A DNA stretch of 36,964 nt. It comes from JBBITW01 sp037440525. Its GTDB lineage: Bacteria; Desulfobacterota; BSN033; UBA1163. Positions 23,024-32,704 of this stretch are shown in pieces (position 1 is the stretch's first letter; the number at the start of each line of letters is the position of its first letter). A program made the position numbers and the translations under genes. The stretch lies in assembly GCA_037440525.1 (NCBI GenBank), contig JBBITW010000011.1:1-36964 (forward strand). The letters run 5' to 3'. The notes beneath the pieces were generated by a model that saw nothing but the letters and a program-made list of their open reading frames with translations, did no database searches and was not told the DNA's origin.

Positions 23024-24268
23024 TTAAATTGAAAGGAAGTAGTTTCGGCAGGCCTGAATCACAGCCTGGCGATCCAGAGAAGGTTCCTTCTGCATATAAT
23101 GTGCCCCCCAGAGAATCTGCTGCAGGATGTCTCTTGGATGACAGGCCCGTAGTGGTTCCTTATACTCGAGACTTATGGTCTTGATTAATTCGTCTACAAC
23201 AAGCGAATCATATTTAAGGTTATACTGAAGGCAGAGTCGCCTGAAGATTTCGCGAAATTGTTCAGGAGTAACAAAACCAATTTTGATCTTGGTCTGAATT
23301 CGCCGGAGGAAGGCCTCATCAACAAGTTTTTCAGGATCAAGGTTGGTAGCAAAGACAACAAGAAGATCAAAAGGGATTTTAATCTTCTTCCCACCTGCAA
23401 GCGTAAGGAAGTCAATTCTGCGATCCAATGGAACCACCCAGCGGTTAAGCAATTCCCTTGGACTGATGCGCTGACGACCGAAGTCATCTATAATAAGCAA
23501 ACCATTATTTGCCTTCATCTGAACTGGACCTGTATAGAACCGAGTATTTGGGTTGAACTGTAGGTCTAACATTTCTATAGTAAGCTCTCCACCCACCAGC
23601 ACACAGGGCCTTTGACACAGTACCCAGCGTCCATCATGATCTAATGTTTCAGATGGTTCAACCCTCTGATGCAAAACTGGATCATAAACTGTGATGATCT
23701 GTCCATCTACTTCTACCGCATATGGAAGCCAGATGGTATCTTTATAAAAAAGGCGCGAAAGCGTTTCAGCTATAGTCGTCTTCCCTGTCCCTGTTGGACC
23801 ATAAAGGAAGATTGTGCGGCCAGAGAGAATTCCTGTTCCTAATTGATTGAGTATCTTTGTATCGATTACAAGGTGTTCAAAGGCGCGTTTTATATCCTTA
23901 TCTGTGACCTCAATTTTTCGAACACTCTGCATAGAGACATGTTCCACATAATCTTCAAGGGAGACAGGTGCAGGACCGGCATATTGATTTTGAGCAAGTA
24001 ATTCGAGGGCATGAGACTTTCCTGCCGAAGTTGAAGTGATACGATGTACACCCCCTACCATACCAGTGACCTGGCATAGCTGTTCTCTTCGTAGACGCTC
24101 AAAGATTTCTTCTATGATACTTATGCTTAGCCCCATCTGGCGACTAAGTTCATGAAGAGATAATTCACCAAAAAGGTAGAGAATCTTTAAAGCGAGATCT
24201 TCGAGGAGATTTCTGCGGACACCTATTTCTTCGATAGACCTGTAAGAAGGGATTGGTAAAGTTTCCAT
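23024..24268 (-). CDS. AAA+ ATPase with N-terminal winged helix, Tad-locus associated
   Basis: The 414-residue protein has an N-terminal helix-turn-helix-like region (25-80, ELSLHELSRQMGLS), a linker, and an AAA+ core with Walker A GPTGTGKT (157-164), Walker B LLIIDDFG (257-264), sensor-1 ATNLDP (307-312) and an arginine-rich EAFLRRIQTKI segment. It is distantly MoxR/Cdc48-like in layout and not a sigma54 activator (no GAFTGA). It sits 36 bases after the Tad lipoprotein genes on the same strand, so it may remodel a Tad component or couple assembly to gene control. Specific function is unknown. Confidence 0.75.
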   Translation of the reverse strand: METLPIPSYRSIEEIGVRRNLLEDLALKILYLFGELSLHELSRQMGLSISIIEEIFERLRREQLCQVTGMVGGVHRITSTSAGKSHALELLAQNQYAGPAPVSLEDYVEHVSMQSVRKIEVTDKDIKRAFEHLVIDTKILNQLGTGILSGRTIFLYGPTGTGKTTIAETLSRLFYKDTIWLPYAVEVDGQIITVYDPVLHQRVEPSETLDHDGRWVLCQRPCVLVGGELTIEMLDLQFNPNTRFYTGPVQMKANNGLLIIDDFGRQRISPRELLNRWVVPLDRRIDFLTLAGGKKIKIPFDLLVVFATNLDPEKLVDEAFLRRIQTKIKIGFVTPEQFREIFRRLCLQYNLKYDSLVVDELIKTISLEYKEPLRACHPRDILQQILWGAHYMQKEPSLDRQAVIQACRNYFLSI

Positions 24269-24303
24269 TGATTTAAATTATAAAAATATTTTTTATACTT
24301 ACA

Positions 24304-24729
24304 TTACCTTTTCTTCCTTCCCTTATTATCTTCATCAAATTTCTTTAACTTTCCGGGTGGATATCTCTTTACAACATCTGAATGAAATTGGTAAGGTCTG
24401 TCAGTATCCATCTCAAGCATGACATAATTATGTAAATCAATACGGATTTCTGAAGGCAATGAAACAGATACCTGCCAGCCACTGCTCTGATAATAAAAGT
24501 ATATCTTCCTTTCAATATCAAAATAGACATAAGATTCAGGATAGTAGTAATAGCGGTGTTTAGCCCTATAACCATGAGCAGGGGCCCAGGGAGGTGGCCC
24601 TGGCGGAGGAGGAGGTGAGTAAACAGGGCGCTCCTCTACGATTACCCTTGATGGTGAACATCCTAGTATCATTAATAATATAAGGCCTAATCCAGAAAAT
24701 AGAATTATAAATCTCGTCATTCTATTCAT
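24304..24729 (-). CDS. Proline/tyrosine-rich lipoprotein
   Basis: The 141-residue protein has a signal peptide and lipobox ILGC with Cys24. A proline-rich stretch follows (VYSPPPPPGPPPWAP), then a Tyr-rich domain (RYYYYPES, KIYFYYQSSGW), probably extracytoplasmic. The start is set at ATG 24729, because the upstream ATG at 24741 lies over the GGAGG ribosome-binding site. It sits between the TPR lipoprotein and the AAA+ gene in the Tad run. The family is not recognised; an outer-membrane or periplasmic structural role is plausible. Confidence 0.7.
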   Translation of the reverse strand: MNRMTRFIILFSGLGLILLMILGCSPSRVIVEERPVYSPPPPPGPPPWAPAHGYRAKHRYYYYPESYVYFDIERKIYFYYQSSGWQVSVSLPSEIRIDLHNYVMLEMDTDRPYQFHSDVVKRYPPGKLKKFDEDNKGRKKR

Positions 24730-24759
24730 AAAAACCTCCATATTGTTATATGACCATAT

Positions 24760-25716
24760 TTATTGAAGATTAGATTCATTAAGGGCATTTTTTGCCTTTT
24801 TTAGTTTCTCACTTGCCTCAATATAAAAGACAGGTTTTAGTTGGATTGCCTTCTCAAAGCTCTCAACTGCCTCCTTATATCTCCCTTCAAGCATAAATAT
24901 ACAACCCATATTATAATATGCCGATGCTTCATCCCCTGCCTTCTTAAATGCATCAAATCCCTCAAGGTATCTCTTCGATTTGCAAAGGGCTAATGCAAGA
25001 TTATTATAAATCTTTTTATTTGAGTTTTCTATCTCCGCTGCTTCAAGAAAGGCCCTGATCGCCTTTTCATTTTCTCCCATCAGAAAGAGTGATACTCCTA
25101 AATTATTAAAAAGGATTCCATTGTTTGGTTGCAATGAAATGGCTGATTTATACTGCGAGATAGCAGATTCGAATTGACCCTGACGATCATAGATGATTCC
25201 AAGAAAATTATGGGCCTGCCATAGGTTTGAATCGATTCTAAGGGCCTTAATAAAATTTTTTTCTGCCTCTTTGAAATTCCCCATCTTAAAAAAGACCCGT
25301 CCTATCCCCTCATAGGCCAATGCGTAATCAGGATCTCTTTCCAAAATTACCTGGAACTCTTTTTTAGCCTCTTCTGTTAACCCCCTTTCCAGTAAGAGTC
25401 GGCCTGTTTTGTAGCGAACACGAGTTTGAGCTGGATCTAAACGAAGGGCTTTGCTATAAAGAAAAAAGGCCAGATCAATATTCCCCTGCCTGAGGTATGA
25501 ATCACCCAATCTTTCGTAATCACTCGCTTTCGTCTCAGAAATTTTACCCTCAGGATCTTCCTCAGGATGGGTAGCAGAAACCTTCTGTCTCTCCATTATC
25601 TTTCGGTATTCCTTTAAGGATTGTTGCTGGCCATTTTTAGCTGAACATCCTAATGAACATGTTATCCCTGTTAGGAGAAAGAAATATAAGAACCTTTTAA
25701 AAAATTTTATTTTCAT
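24760..25716 (-). CDS. TPR lipoprotein (TadD-like)
   Basis: The 318-residue protein has a signal peptide with a lipobox ending at Cys24 (SLGC), a charged linker, and about seven tetratricopeptide repeats from residue 65 to 300 (for example DSYLRQGNIDLAFFLYSKAL and VESFEKAIQLKP). TPR lipoproteins called TadD are standard parts of Tad loci and help pilus assembly or secretin placement. It overlaps the preceding TPR gene by 4 bases (ATGA), indicating translational coupling. Confidence 0.8.
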   Translation of the reverse strand: MKIKFFKRFLYFFLLTGITCSLGCSAKNGQQQSLKEYRKIMERQKVSATHPEEDPEGKISETKASDYERLGDSYLRQGNIDLAFFLYSKALRLDPAQTRVRYKTGRLLLERGLTEEAKKEFQVILERDPDYALAYEGIGRVFFKMGNFKEAEKNFIKALRIDSNLWQAHNFLGIIYDRQGQFESAISQYKSAISLQPNNGILFNNLGVSLFLMGENEKAIRAFLEAAEIENSNKKIYNNLALALCKSKRYLEGFDAFKKAGDEASAYYNMGCIFMLEGRYKEAVESFEKAIQLKPVFYIEASEKLKKAKNALNESNLQ

Positions 25717-26924
25717 GAGTTTGACTCCTTAAAAATTTTATGATAAGGGATCAAATCTTTACCAATGATAACCTTGATATGGATATTGGCTCGGTCAAGG
25801 TTCTTAACCTTGGTGATTTGAAATACAGGTAGTTGCTTTCCTATAAATTCAGCTGTATGATGGTAGCCCTCTCTGTGAAAGATCTTTGTATTGAGATGTT
25901 TGAAATGACTGGCATTTGTCAGTCGCACAACACTGAGGCCCCTTCCTTTTAAATAGTTTCCTACATTTCTGGCCATTCCATTAACACCATTACCATTTGA
26001 TATCTCAATCCCTATCTCCCTGATAAAATCAAGCTCCCTATCTTCTATATCTGAAGAAGTAACTTCTTCCTTTCTCGAAAGATTTGCAGCCCTGAATAAA
26101 TTTGTAGCTATTTCAACCTTGCAGTAGGTCTCAATATCTGAAAGATTTGTAACAGGTAATTCTTGCCCAACCGATTCACTTTTCCTCTCCTCAGAAGAGG
26201 ATTTAAATACTCTGTTTATGGCCTTAACAATATCTAATCCAGTTTGAATCATTGTTGATCTTGGATTCAATCTTAATGCAATCTCATAATGGTCTTTGGC
26301 CTTATCATAAAGGCCCTTCTCATAATAGAGCTGGGCTATATTGTAATGGGCCTTCGCTTCATCCCCTGCCTTGATAAATTGAGCGAGGGCCAGATCGAAT
26401 CGATCCTTTTTGGCAAATGCCAATCCGAGGTTATTATGATATTTCATCTCGTTAGGATTAAGGGCAATGGCCTTTTCAAACATAGAAATTGATTCATCGA
26501 TACATCCCCGAAGCAGATAAGAATATCCGAGGTTGTTTGCTACATAATCTAAGTTGGGATTTAATTTTAAAGCCTTTTGATAAGCCTCGATGGCCTTTAA
26601 GTGATCCCCTAAAAAGTCATAAGATACACCAATTCCATTATAGGCTTTTATATAGTTTGGATCGATAAGCAAAACCTTCTGGAATTCTTCCACTGCCTCC
26701 TCATGCCTTCCCCTTTCCTGGAGATAAGAGCCCAGCAGGTAGTGTGAATCAAGATTCCCCTGAGATTTTCTTACATGAGAAATGAATTTATTGATCTGCT
26801 TTAAGTTAGGGTCCTTCTCTATCGTTAGGGTCATATTGCTGGCACAACTTATGATGAGGAGAAAAAGTGCGCTCTCTAATATGAATACAAGGAGAAGTTT
26901 GGTGACCTTACAGTTTGCTTTCAA
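25713..26924 (-). CDS. TPR lipoprotein with LytR C-terminal-like domain
   Basis: The 403-residue protein has a lipobox ending at Cys27 (IISC), about five TPR units (50-225) and, after a variable linker, a domain at about 308-393 resembling LytR_C (IEISNGNGVNGMARNVGNYL, then VRLTNA and a small alpha/beta segment). LytR_C modules are found in envelope proteins and may bind cell-wall polymers or proteins. The TPR plus LytR_C layout occurs in Tad loci. It starts 2 bases after the tadC stop and overlaps the next TPR gene. Confidence 0.75.
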   Translation of the reverse strand: MKANCKVTKLLLVFILESALFLLIISCASNMTLTIEKDPNLKQINKFISHVRKSQGNLDSHYLLGSYLQERGRHEEAVEEFQKVLLIDPNYIKAYNGIGVSYDFLGDHLKAIEAYQKALKLNPNLDYVANNLGYSYLLRGCIDESISMFEKAIALNPNEMKYHNNLGLAFAKKDRFDLALAQFIKAGDEAKAHYNIAQLYYEKGLYDKAKDHYEIALRLNPRSTMIQTGLDIVKAINRVFKSSSEERKSESVGQELPVTNLSDIETYCKVEIATNLFRAANLSRKEEVTSSDIEDRELDFIREIGIEISNGNGVNGMARNVGNYLKGRGLSVVRLTNASHFKHLNTKIFHREGYHHTAEFIGKQLPVFQITKVKNLDRANIHIKVIIGKDLIPYHKIFKESNS

Positions 26925-26926
26925 TT

Positions 26927-27880
26927 TTAACCTCGTGAAAAGATGGGGAACAATGCCCTGAATAGACGGATAGCAGCAGGTCCAAGAATTGTTAGAAAGA
27001 GTGAAGGGAAGATGAAGAGAACAAGTGGAAAGATCAATTTTACAGGTAATTTTGCTGCTATCTCCTCTGCCTTTTGAAATCTTTTTGTTCTCATAAAATC
27101 TGAATGAATCCTAAGTGCTTGGGTTAGACTTGTGCCAAACTTCTCTGTCTGGATGAGTAATGTGACAAGATTCTTTACATCTTCTGAATCAACTCTTGTG
27201 GCAAGATTTCTTAAAGCCTCCCGTCTATCCTTACCAGCCCTCAATTCCATAGCCATCAATCTGAATTCTTCACTCAAAAGTTTATTACTTAACCTCATCT
27301 CCTCTCCTACACGATTAATAGCGGCATCCAACCCGGTACCTGCCTCTACACAAACTACCATTAGATCAAGTGCATCAGGCAATCCCTGCTGGATTTTCTC
27401 CTTTCTATGTGAAATCTTAAACTTGACCCAGAGATTTGGAAGATAAAATCCAATAATTGCCAGTAATATAGAAATGAATAAAAAGGTAATGGATGAAATT
27501 ATAATCCCCGAAGTAAGCTTTATTAGAGAAAAGGATATGGAGAGGGAAATGGCCAAGAAGAGTTTTATCCCAAAGAAGAGGACCGGTGTGTTTCTCACCC
27601 TGTATCCAGCCTTCAATAATGTTTGACGTAGATGTGAGATATCACCTTCCTTAGGCCTTAGGAGACTGCCCAAAAGTCGAATGAGGTTAAAAAATGATTC
27701 CTTAATCCATGTTAATAGATTTTCTTCCTTTTTTGGAGATATTCCTGTTTCTATCAATTTGATCCGTCTGCCCAGTTCCAACCGATTTTTGTAATTATTC
27801 ATATATGAGTAAATAGAAAAGATAAAAATTAACATTCCTGTAAAGATCAAGATTAAAATTAATATTTCACTCCCTGACAT
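26927..27880 (-). CDS. tadC: Tad pilus inner-membrane platform protein TadC
   Basis: The 317-residue protein has a T2SS-F domain (about 165-290; GLPDALDLMVVCVEAGTGLDAAI, LIQTEKFGTSLTQALR) flanked by membrane segments near 5-27, 105-150 and 280-305. TadC pairs with TadB to form the platform on which the TadA ATPase acts. It lies 8 bases after tadB, in the usual order. Confidence 0.9.
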   Translation of the reverse strand: MSGSEILILILIFTGMLIFIFSIYSYMNNYKNRLELGRRIKLIETGISPKKEENLLTWIKESFFNLIRLLGSLLRPKEGDISHLRQTLLKAGYRVRNTPVLFFGIKLFLAISLSISFSLIKLTSGIIISSITFLFISILLAIIGFYLPNLWVKFKISHRKEKIQQGLPDALDLMVVCVEAGTGLDAAINRVGEEMRLSNKLLSEEFRLMAMELRAGKDRREALRNLATRVDSEDVKNLVTLLIQTEKFGTSLTQALRIHSDFMRTKRFQKAEEIAAKLPVKLIFPLVLFIFPSLFLTILGPAAIRLFRALFPIFSRG

Positions 27881-27888
27881 AAAGCCTC

Positions 27889-28854
27889 CTATACCTTAAT
27901 ATTGATCATCTTCACCATAGAGAGAATCCCAAATACCATGAGTATCAAGGCAATCACAATTAAAATAGGTCCAACAGGATCTATAATCAGAGTTTTTATA
28001 TAATTAGGGTTCAGGATATATATAACCATGGCGATAAGAAAAGGGAGGGCTAATAGTATTATGGCTGAGAACTTTCCTTCAGCGGAAAGAACTCTGATAC
28101 GCCCATATAATTTAAACCTTTCCCTTATGAGACGGGCAATATTTTCCAGTATTTCAGCAAGATTACCTCCTGTTTCCCTTTGAATAAGTATGGAGGTAAC
28201 AAAAAAATTTAGGTCAAGGCAATCTACCCGTTTTGAAAGATTTTTCAGGGCTTCTGGAACACCACAACCAAAATTGATCTCGTTCAGGGTCTTCTCAAAT
28301 TCCACCCCAATAGGGTCGTCAAATTCATCAGCAACCATCCTCAGTCCACCTGTCAGTGCATGCCCTGCCTTTAATGAGCGGGCCATGAGATCAAGGGCAT
28401 CAGGTAGCTGTCTCTGGAATTTCTGCATCCTTTTTATCTTTTTAAAATAGATATAAGCAAAAGGGGTCAACCCGAGAAGGATTGCTTCGGGTAAAAGCAA
28501 CAGGGGAGTAGGTATAAAAAGTGAGCCCATAAGATAACCAAAGAATGCCATAAGGAAGGAAAGCAATATATATACACCGAGAGGAAGAGAAATGTTAGCC
28601 ATTTCCAAAAGGCGATGGATACTTTCAGCCCATACGAGTCTTGATAGTATTCGATTGAGTAATGGTATCTGGCTGAGAGTTCTATTTCTACTGATATCGA
28701 TGGTTTCATAACCATCTCTTGGAAGAAGGATTGTGTTGAGTCGCCTGCGTATTAATTTCTTTTCTGGATTCCATATGTTTTTAAGAAAATAATATCCAGC
28801 TTCTATTATCAACAATAACCCTATAAATAGCAAAATAGGAACTATAAATTCCAT
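27889..28854 (-). CDS. tadB: Tad pilus inner-membrane platform protein TadB
   Basis: The 321-residue protein has an N-terminal membrane anchor, a pair of membrane segments (about 90-135), a T2SS-F domain (QLPDALDLMARSLKAGHALTGG; LIQRETGGNLAEILENIA) and C-terminal membrane segments (about 265-315). With TadC it forms the assembly platform of the Flp pilus. It is encoded 25 bases downstream of tadA. Confidence 0.9.
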   Translation of the reverse strand: MEFIVPILLFIGLLLIIEAGYYFLKNIWNPEKKLIRRRLNTILLPRDGYETIDISRNRTLSQIPLLNRILSRLVWAESIHRLLEMANISLPLGVYILLSFLMAFFGYLMGSLFIPTPLLLLPEAILLGLTPFAYIYFKKIKRMQKFQRQLPDALDLMARSLKAGHALTGGLRMVADEFDDPIGVEFEKTLNEINFGCGVPEALKNLSKRVDCLDLNFFVTSILIQRETGGNLAEILENIARLIRERFKLYGRIRVLSAEGKFSAIILLALPFLIAMVIYILNPNYIKTLIIDPVGPILIVIALILMVFGILSMVKMINIKV

Positions 28855-28879
28855 TTAATCTTCCTTTTCGTTATTGATT

Positions 28880-30250
28880 TCATAATTCATAGATCCTTCC
28901 AGGTTCAAAAAGGTTGGATTGGAGGTTGATATTGAACGCTTTAAACCTCTCCACAAACTTTGGTTTAATTCCCATGGCCCGAAATCTTCCCTTTACCTTT
29001 CCATTCTTATCAAGGCCCATCTGTTCAAAGGAGAATATCTCCTGCATGGTGATGACATCTCCTTCCATTCCTGTTATCTCCTGTAGACTTATAATCCTTC
29101 GACTCCCATCCACCAAACGGGCAATATGGATAATTACATTTAGAGCTGAACTTATATATCTCCTGATGAACCCACTCGGAATGTTAAGCCCAGTAAGGGC
29201 TACAAGGGTTTCTAACCTCATCAGGGCATCACGAGGTGAATTCGCATGAATTGTTGAGAGAGAACCATCATGCCCGGTGTTCATTGCCTGAAGCATATCC
29301 AAAACCTCTCCACCTCTGACCTCACCTACAATGATACGATCCGGCCTCATGCGAAGGCTATTTCTTACTAAATCGCGTTGAGTCACTTCCCCCTTTCCTT
29401 CTATGTTTGGAGGTCTGGTTTCGAGTCTTACAACATGTTCCTGTTTGAGTTGAAGCTCTGCTGAGTCCTCAATGGTTATAATTCTTTCGTCCATAGGGAT
29501 GAAACGCGATAGGACATTTAAAAGTGTTGTCTTTCCTGTCCCTGTCCCCCCTGAGATCAAAACATTCAATCTTGATTTCACTATTCCCTTCAAAATCTCT
29601 CCAATTTCAGGCGTTAAACTTCTAAGAGCAAGTAAATCATCTAATTCCAGTGGGTCCACAGAAAATCGGCGTATGGAGAGAATTGGCCCGTCTATTGCGA
29701 GGGGAGGGATGATGGCATTTACTCGGGAGCCGTCCGAAAGTCTCGCATCAACCATGGGACTCGATTCATCAATTCTTCTTCCAACTGCAGAGACGATTTT
29801 ATCGATAATCCTCCTCAAATGGGCATCATCTTTAAACCTTGCCTCAGTGAGTTCCAGTTTCCCGGATCTTTCCACAAATACCTGACGATGGGTGTTAACC
29901 AAAATATCTGAAACTGTTGGATCCTGCATAAAGGGTTCAAGTGGACCAAGGCCTAATACTTCATCCTGCACCTCTCTTAAGAATTTCTCCCTCTCCTGAG
30001 AATTTAGGGGAATTGTATTCTTCTCCTCGAACAGTATCCTCTCAACAAGTCTTTTGATCTCTTGCCTGAGTATTTTTTCATCAACAGAATCAATGATAGA
30101 GAGATCCATCATGTTTATGAGACGATCGTGGACCCTTGTTTTTAATTCATAGTATTCGTTTGTTTTGACAAAATCTATTTTCCCTGTCTGTTTTTTGATC
30201 TCCCCGTTTTTGAATAATATTTTCTCCTGAAGAAAAGAGGCCTCACTCAT
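28880..30250 (-). CDS. tadA: Tad pilus assembly ATPase TadA/CpaF
   Basis: The 456-residue secretion ATPase has Walker A GGTGTGKT (234-241), the Asp box ITIEDSAELQL (258-268), Walker B IIVGEVRGGE (306-315) and the His box GHDGSLSTIHAN (326-337). N-terminal helices (30-110) match CpaF. It powers pilus extension and probably retraction, acting at TadB/TadC. It is encoded 18 bases after tadZ. Confidence 0.95.
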   Translation of the reverse strand: MSEASFLQEKILFKNGEIKKQTGKIDFVKTNEYYELKTRVHDRLINMMDLSIIDSVDEKILRQEIKRLVERILFEEKNTIPLNSQEREKFLREVQDEVLGLGPLEPFMQDPTVSDILVNTHRQVFVERSGKLELTEARFKDDAHLRRIIDKIVSAVGRRIDESSPMVDARLSDGSRVNAIIPPLAIDGPILSIRRFSVDPLELDDLLALRSLTPEIGEILKGIVKSRLNVLISGGTGTGKTTLLNVLSRFIPMDERIITIEDSAELQLKQEHVVRLETRPPNIEGKGEVTQRDLVRNSLRMRPDRIIVGEVRGGEVLDMLQAMNTGHDGSLSTIHANSPRDALMRLETLVALTGLNIPSGFIRRYISSALNVIIHIARLVDGSRRIISLQEITGMEGDVITMQEIFSFEQMGLDKNGKVKGRFRAMGIKPKFVERFKAFNINLQSNLFEPGRIYEL

Positions 30251-30268
30251 AATTTCCCCACTCCTTTT

Positions 30269-31438
30269 TCACTTGCGTAGAGAAAAGAATCTTTCAATGA
30301 ATACACCTTTTTTCGTTATTTTCACCTCGTTTCCTAAGAAACGATCTGCCAGTTGTAAGAAGCTTTTAGTTACCTCTGCATTAGGAGATACTGAATATAA
30401 TGGTTTACCTCGATTGATGGCCGACATGGTTGTCAGGTAATCATTAGGGATAAACCAGAAGACCTCCTTGTTGATTGACTTTTCAGCCTCCTTCAGCGAG
30501 ATCTCGGAGTTCTTATGGTATCGATTAATAATGACTTTGATATTTTCCATTTGGGGATAACCCAGTTTTTGAAAAGTCCAAAGAAGCCTTTTTAAATTTG
30601 TCAGGCATGGAAGACTGAGGATTGAAACCAGAAGGACTTCATCAGAGATCTCCAGGGTTTTAAGAAAGAGATTGTCGATTGATTGTCCTCCATCCACAAC
30701 AATAAAGTCAAACACCTCTTGCATTTCAAAAAATATCTTTTCAATGGTCTCAGGGGTTATAAGATTAGAATTATCGAGGGCCATCGGTGAAGGCAATACA
30801 TACACATTTGAGAAGTGTTTTGAAAGAATGCTCATCAGGTATGTTTCGTCCAAACGGGATACATTTCTTCCAAGCTCCCCCCAGTTGAATGGGGATTCGA
30901 TATTTAAGAAAATTGGAACCTCTCCAAAGAGGAGGTTCATGTCAATCAATGCAACCGATGGCCCTTTTGCTGATTGTGAGAGGCTTGTTGCAAGATTTAC
31001 AGCCACTGTTGTTGTCCCGATACCCCCTTTACTTCCTATAACATTGAGAATCCTCCCTTTCTCCTTCACTGTATGGTTGATATTTTCTTTCCCTTTTTTT
31101 CCCCTGAATTTCAGAAGGGCTGCCTCTACATCCTTCCTCTGGATTGGCTGGGGGAAAAAACCTTTTACTCCAAAATTCAGAGCCTGAAGCAAAAGATCGG
31201 GTTCGAGCCTCGGTGAAGTTAGAAATACCTCCATCATCATCCCGGTGGTTTGCATATCATTGAGGAGTTTAAACTCTTTTTGGGGATTATCAACTATTTC
31301 AAGAATCAAAATGTCAGAGGGTATAATGAAGGATTTCTGGAGTTGAAATCCCTCCAGGGATAAAACTATATTTTCCAGCTCTTTCCTTACTTTCCAGTCT
31401 TTAATCTCCAATCTTACTGTGATTGCATTATCTTTCAT
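30269..31438 (-). CDS. tadZ: Tad pilus localisation protein TadZ/CpaE
   Basis: The 389-residue protein has an N-terminal receiver-like domain (about 5-110) and a ParA/MinD-type ATPase domain. The deviant Walker A is GSKGGIGTTT (135-144), which lacks the second Lys of the usual GKT, and VDGGQSID occupies the Walker B region. TadZ proteins set the polar position of the Tad machine. An FFPQPIQ segment ends the receiver-like domain, but no phosphorylatable Asp is evident, as is common in atypical TadZ. Confidence 0.9.
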   Translation of the reverse strand: MKDNAITVRLEIKDWKVRKELENIVLSLEGFQLQKSFIIPSDILILEIVDNPQKEFKLLNDMQTTGMMMEVFLTSPRLEPDLLLQALNFGVKGFFPQPIQRKDVEAALLKFRGKKGKENINHTVKEKGRILNVIGSKGGIGTTTVAVNLATSLSQSAKGPSVALIDMNLLFGEVPIFLNIESPFNWGELGRNVSRLDETYLMSILSKHFSNVYVLPSPMALDNSNLITPETIEKIFFEMQEVFDFIVVDGGQSIDNLFLKTLEISDEVLLVSILSLPCLTNLKRLLWTFQKLGYPQMENIKVIINRYHKNSEISLKEAEKSINKEVFWFIPNDYLTTMSAINRGKPLYSVSPNAEVTKSFLQLADRFLGNEVKITKKGVFIERFFSLRK

Positions 31439-31445
31439 AACTCAA

Positions 31446-32699
31446 TTATTTAACCAAAACAGGTACCTTTGAGAGGATACCAAAATTTTCACCTCCAGAA
31501 TGACCAATGGGCTTATGAATACTGCAATCAGGCAAAAAATATATTGTTTTGTCCTCATACGGAACAGGAGTTCCACTTTGAACATCCTTTAGTTGAAAGT
31601 GATTTACAAAACTTTCCCAGCATTGTTCAGGTGTATATCCAGATGGACAAGACCAATTCTCCATCTTCTTTGGAACCTCCCTCATCTGATTCTTATCGGT
31701 CCTCGTAATCCAGACTATGTTTACATTGACAGCACCGACCAAATTTGAGCAGGGAGATACATTATTACCTGCACACTCAATAACAGGGAGTGTTATCTGC
31801 CAGAATCTATCAGGAAATCCATCACCATCCGTGTCTAAATTAAGATCATTTAACCAACGTTGGAGAAGAAGGTCATAGGCTGTTTCCACCATGCCTCCGG
31901 TCGTTCCCATCTCCTTTCCTATCTCAATCATGACAGGATTACCCTTGCCAACGAGAGGTCTTATGCTTATTGCACTCGCAGTTTCACAGGGATCTTGAGT
32001 AAAATTTGTCCATCCCCCTGTTTGATGCCCAGGATTGCTTCCGCTGTTTATCATACGGCCAACATCACATCTATATCTTCCGTTTATATGGATGGCCTCT
32101 TTGCAGATTGCTATTGGTTCATTGACTTCGAATGGAGCAAGAGAACCTGCAAACCCTATATAGGCAACTGCCTCTGCAGAAAGTGAAAAATTTTGAAAGC
32201 CAAAAATTCCAGCAAAAAATGAAGCCGCAGGCGTATTTTGCCTTCTTGTCTTTACCCTTACAGCATTGATAAAATTTGGATCTTCATCCAGCTCCATCAA
32301 ACTCTTCCCCCAGAGCTCCACAGGTTCGGTCGAACTGTTAGGAGTGAAACATCCGCTGGAGAAGCTCCAGTGTCCTCTTTCTACATCACCTGAATTATCC
32401 CCGCTCCAGTGGACTTCCACAGGGATATCTTCACTCTTGTTTGAAATAGCGGCCTCGTATGCTATTTGATTCGAAGAGGTATTCACTGAGCTTCCATCAT
32501 CATTATAAAGAAATCGTGCACCGGCAAGGGCTCCGGCATCGGCCGCATTCTGAAGCTCGTTGCGAACCAAACAAATATGTGCTATGTCCAGTGCAAGGGC
32601 AGAAAAGCCGAAGAGAATTGCAAGGAGAAGTACAATCGTGATAGCTGTTACCCCATCTTCCTGTTTTAATTTTAAATAGATATGAGTTAATAAATCCAT
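31446..32699 (-). CDS. TadG-like pseudopilin/pilus-assembly protein
   Basis: The 417-residue protein starts with a short cytoplasmic stretch and one membrane helix (about 17-38: VTAITIVLLLAILFG), followed by the TadG-type sequence DIAHICLVRNELQNAADAGALAGA. A large extracytoplasmic domain with paired cysteines (such as CAGNNVSPC and CPSGYTPEQC) follows. TadG-like proteins anchor or initiate the pilus. It sits directly after tadE and before tadZ. Confidence 0.85.
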   Translation of the reverse strand: MDLLTHIYLKLKQEDGVTAITIVLLLAILFGFSALALDIAHICLVRNELQNAADAGALAGARFLYNDDGSSVNTSSNQIAYEAAISNKSEDIPVEVHWSGDNSGDVERGHWSFSSGCFTPNSSTEPVELWGKSLMELDEDPNFINAVRVKTRRQNTPAASFFAGIFGFQNFSLSAEAVAYIGFAGSLAPFEVNEPIAICKEAIHINGRYRCDVGRMINSGSNPGHQTGGWTNFTQDPCETASAISIRPLVGKGNPVMIEIGKEMGTTGGMVETAYDLLLQRWLNDLNLDTDGDGFPDRFWQITLPVIECAGNNVSPCSNLVGAVNVNIVWITRTDKNQMREVPKKMENWSCPSGYTPEQCWESFVNHFQLKDVQSGTPVPYEDKTIYFLPDCSIHKPIGHSGGENFGILSKVPVLVK

Positions 32700-32704
32700 A
32701 CCTT

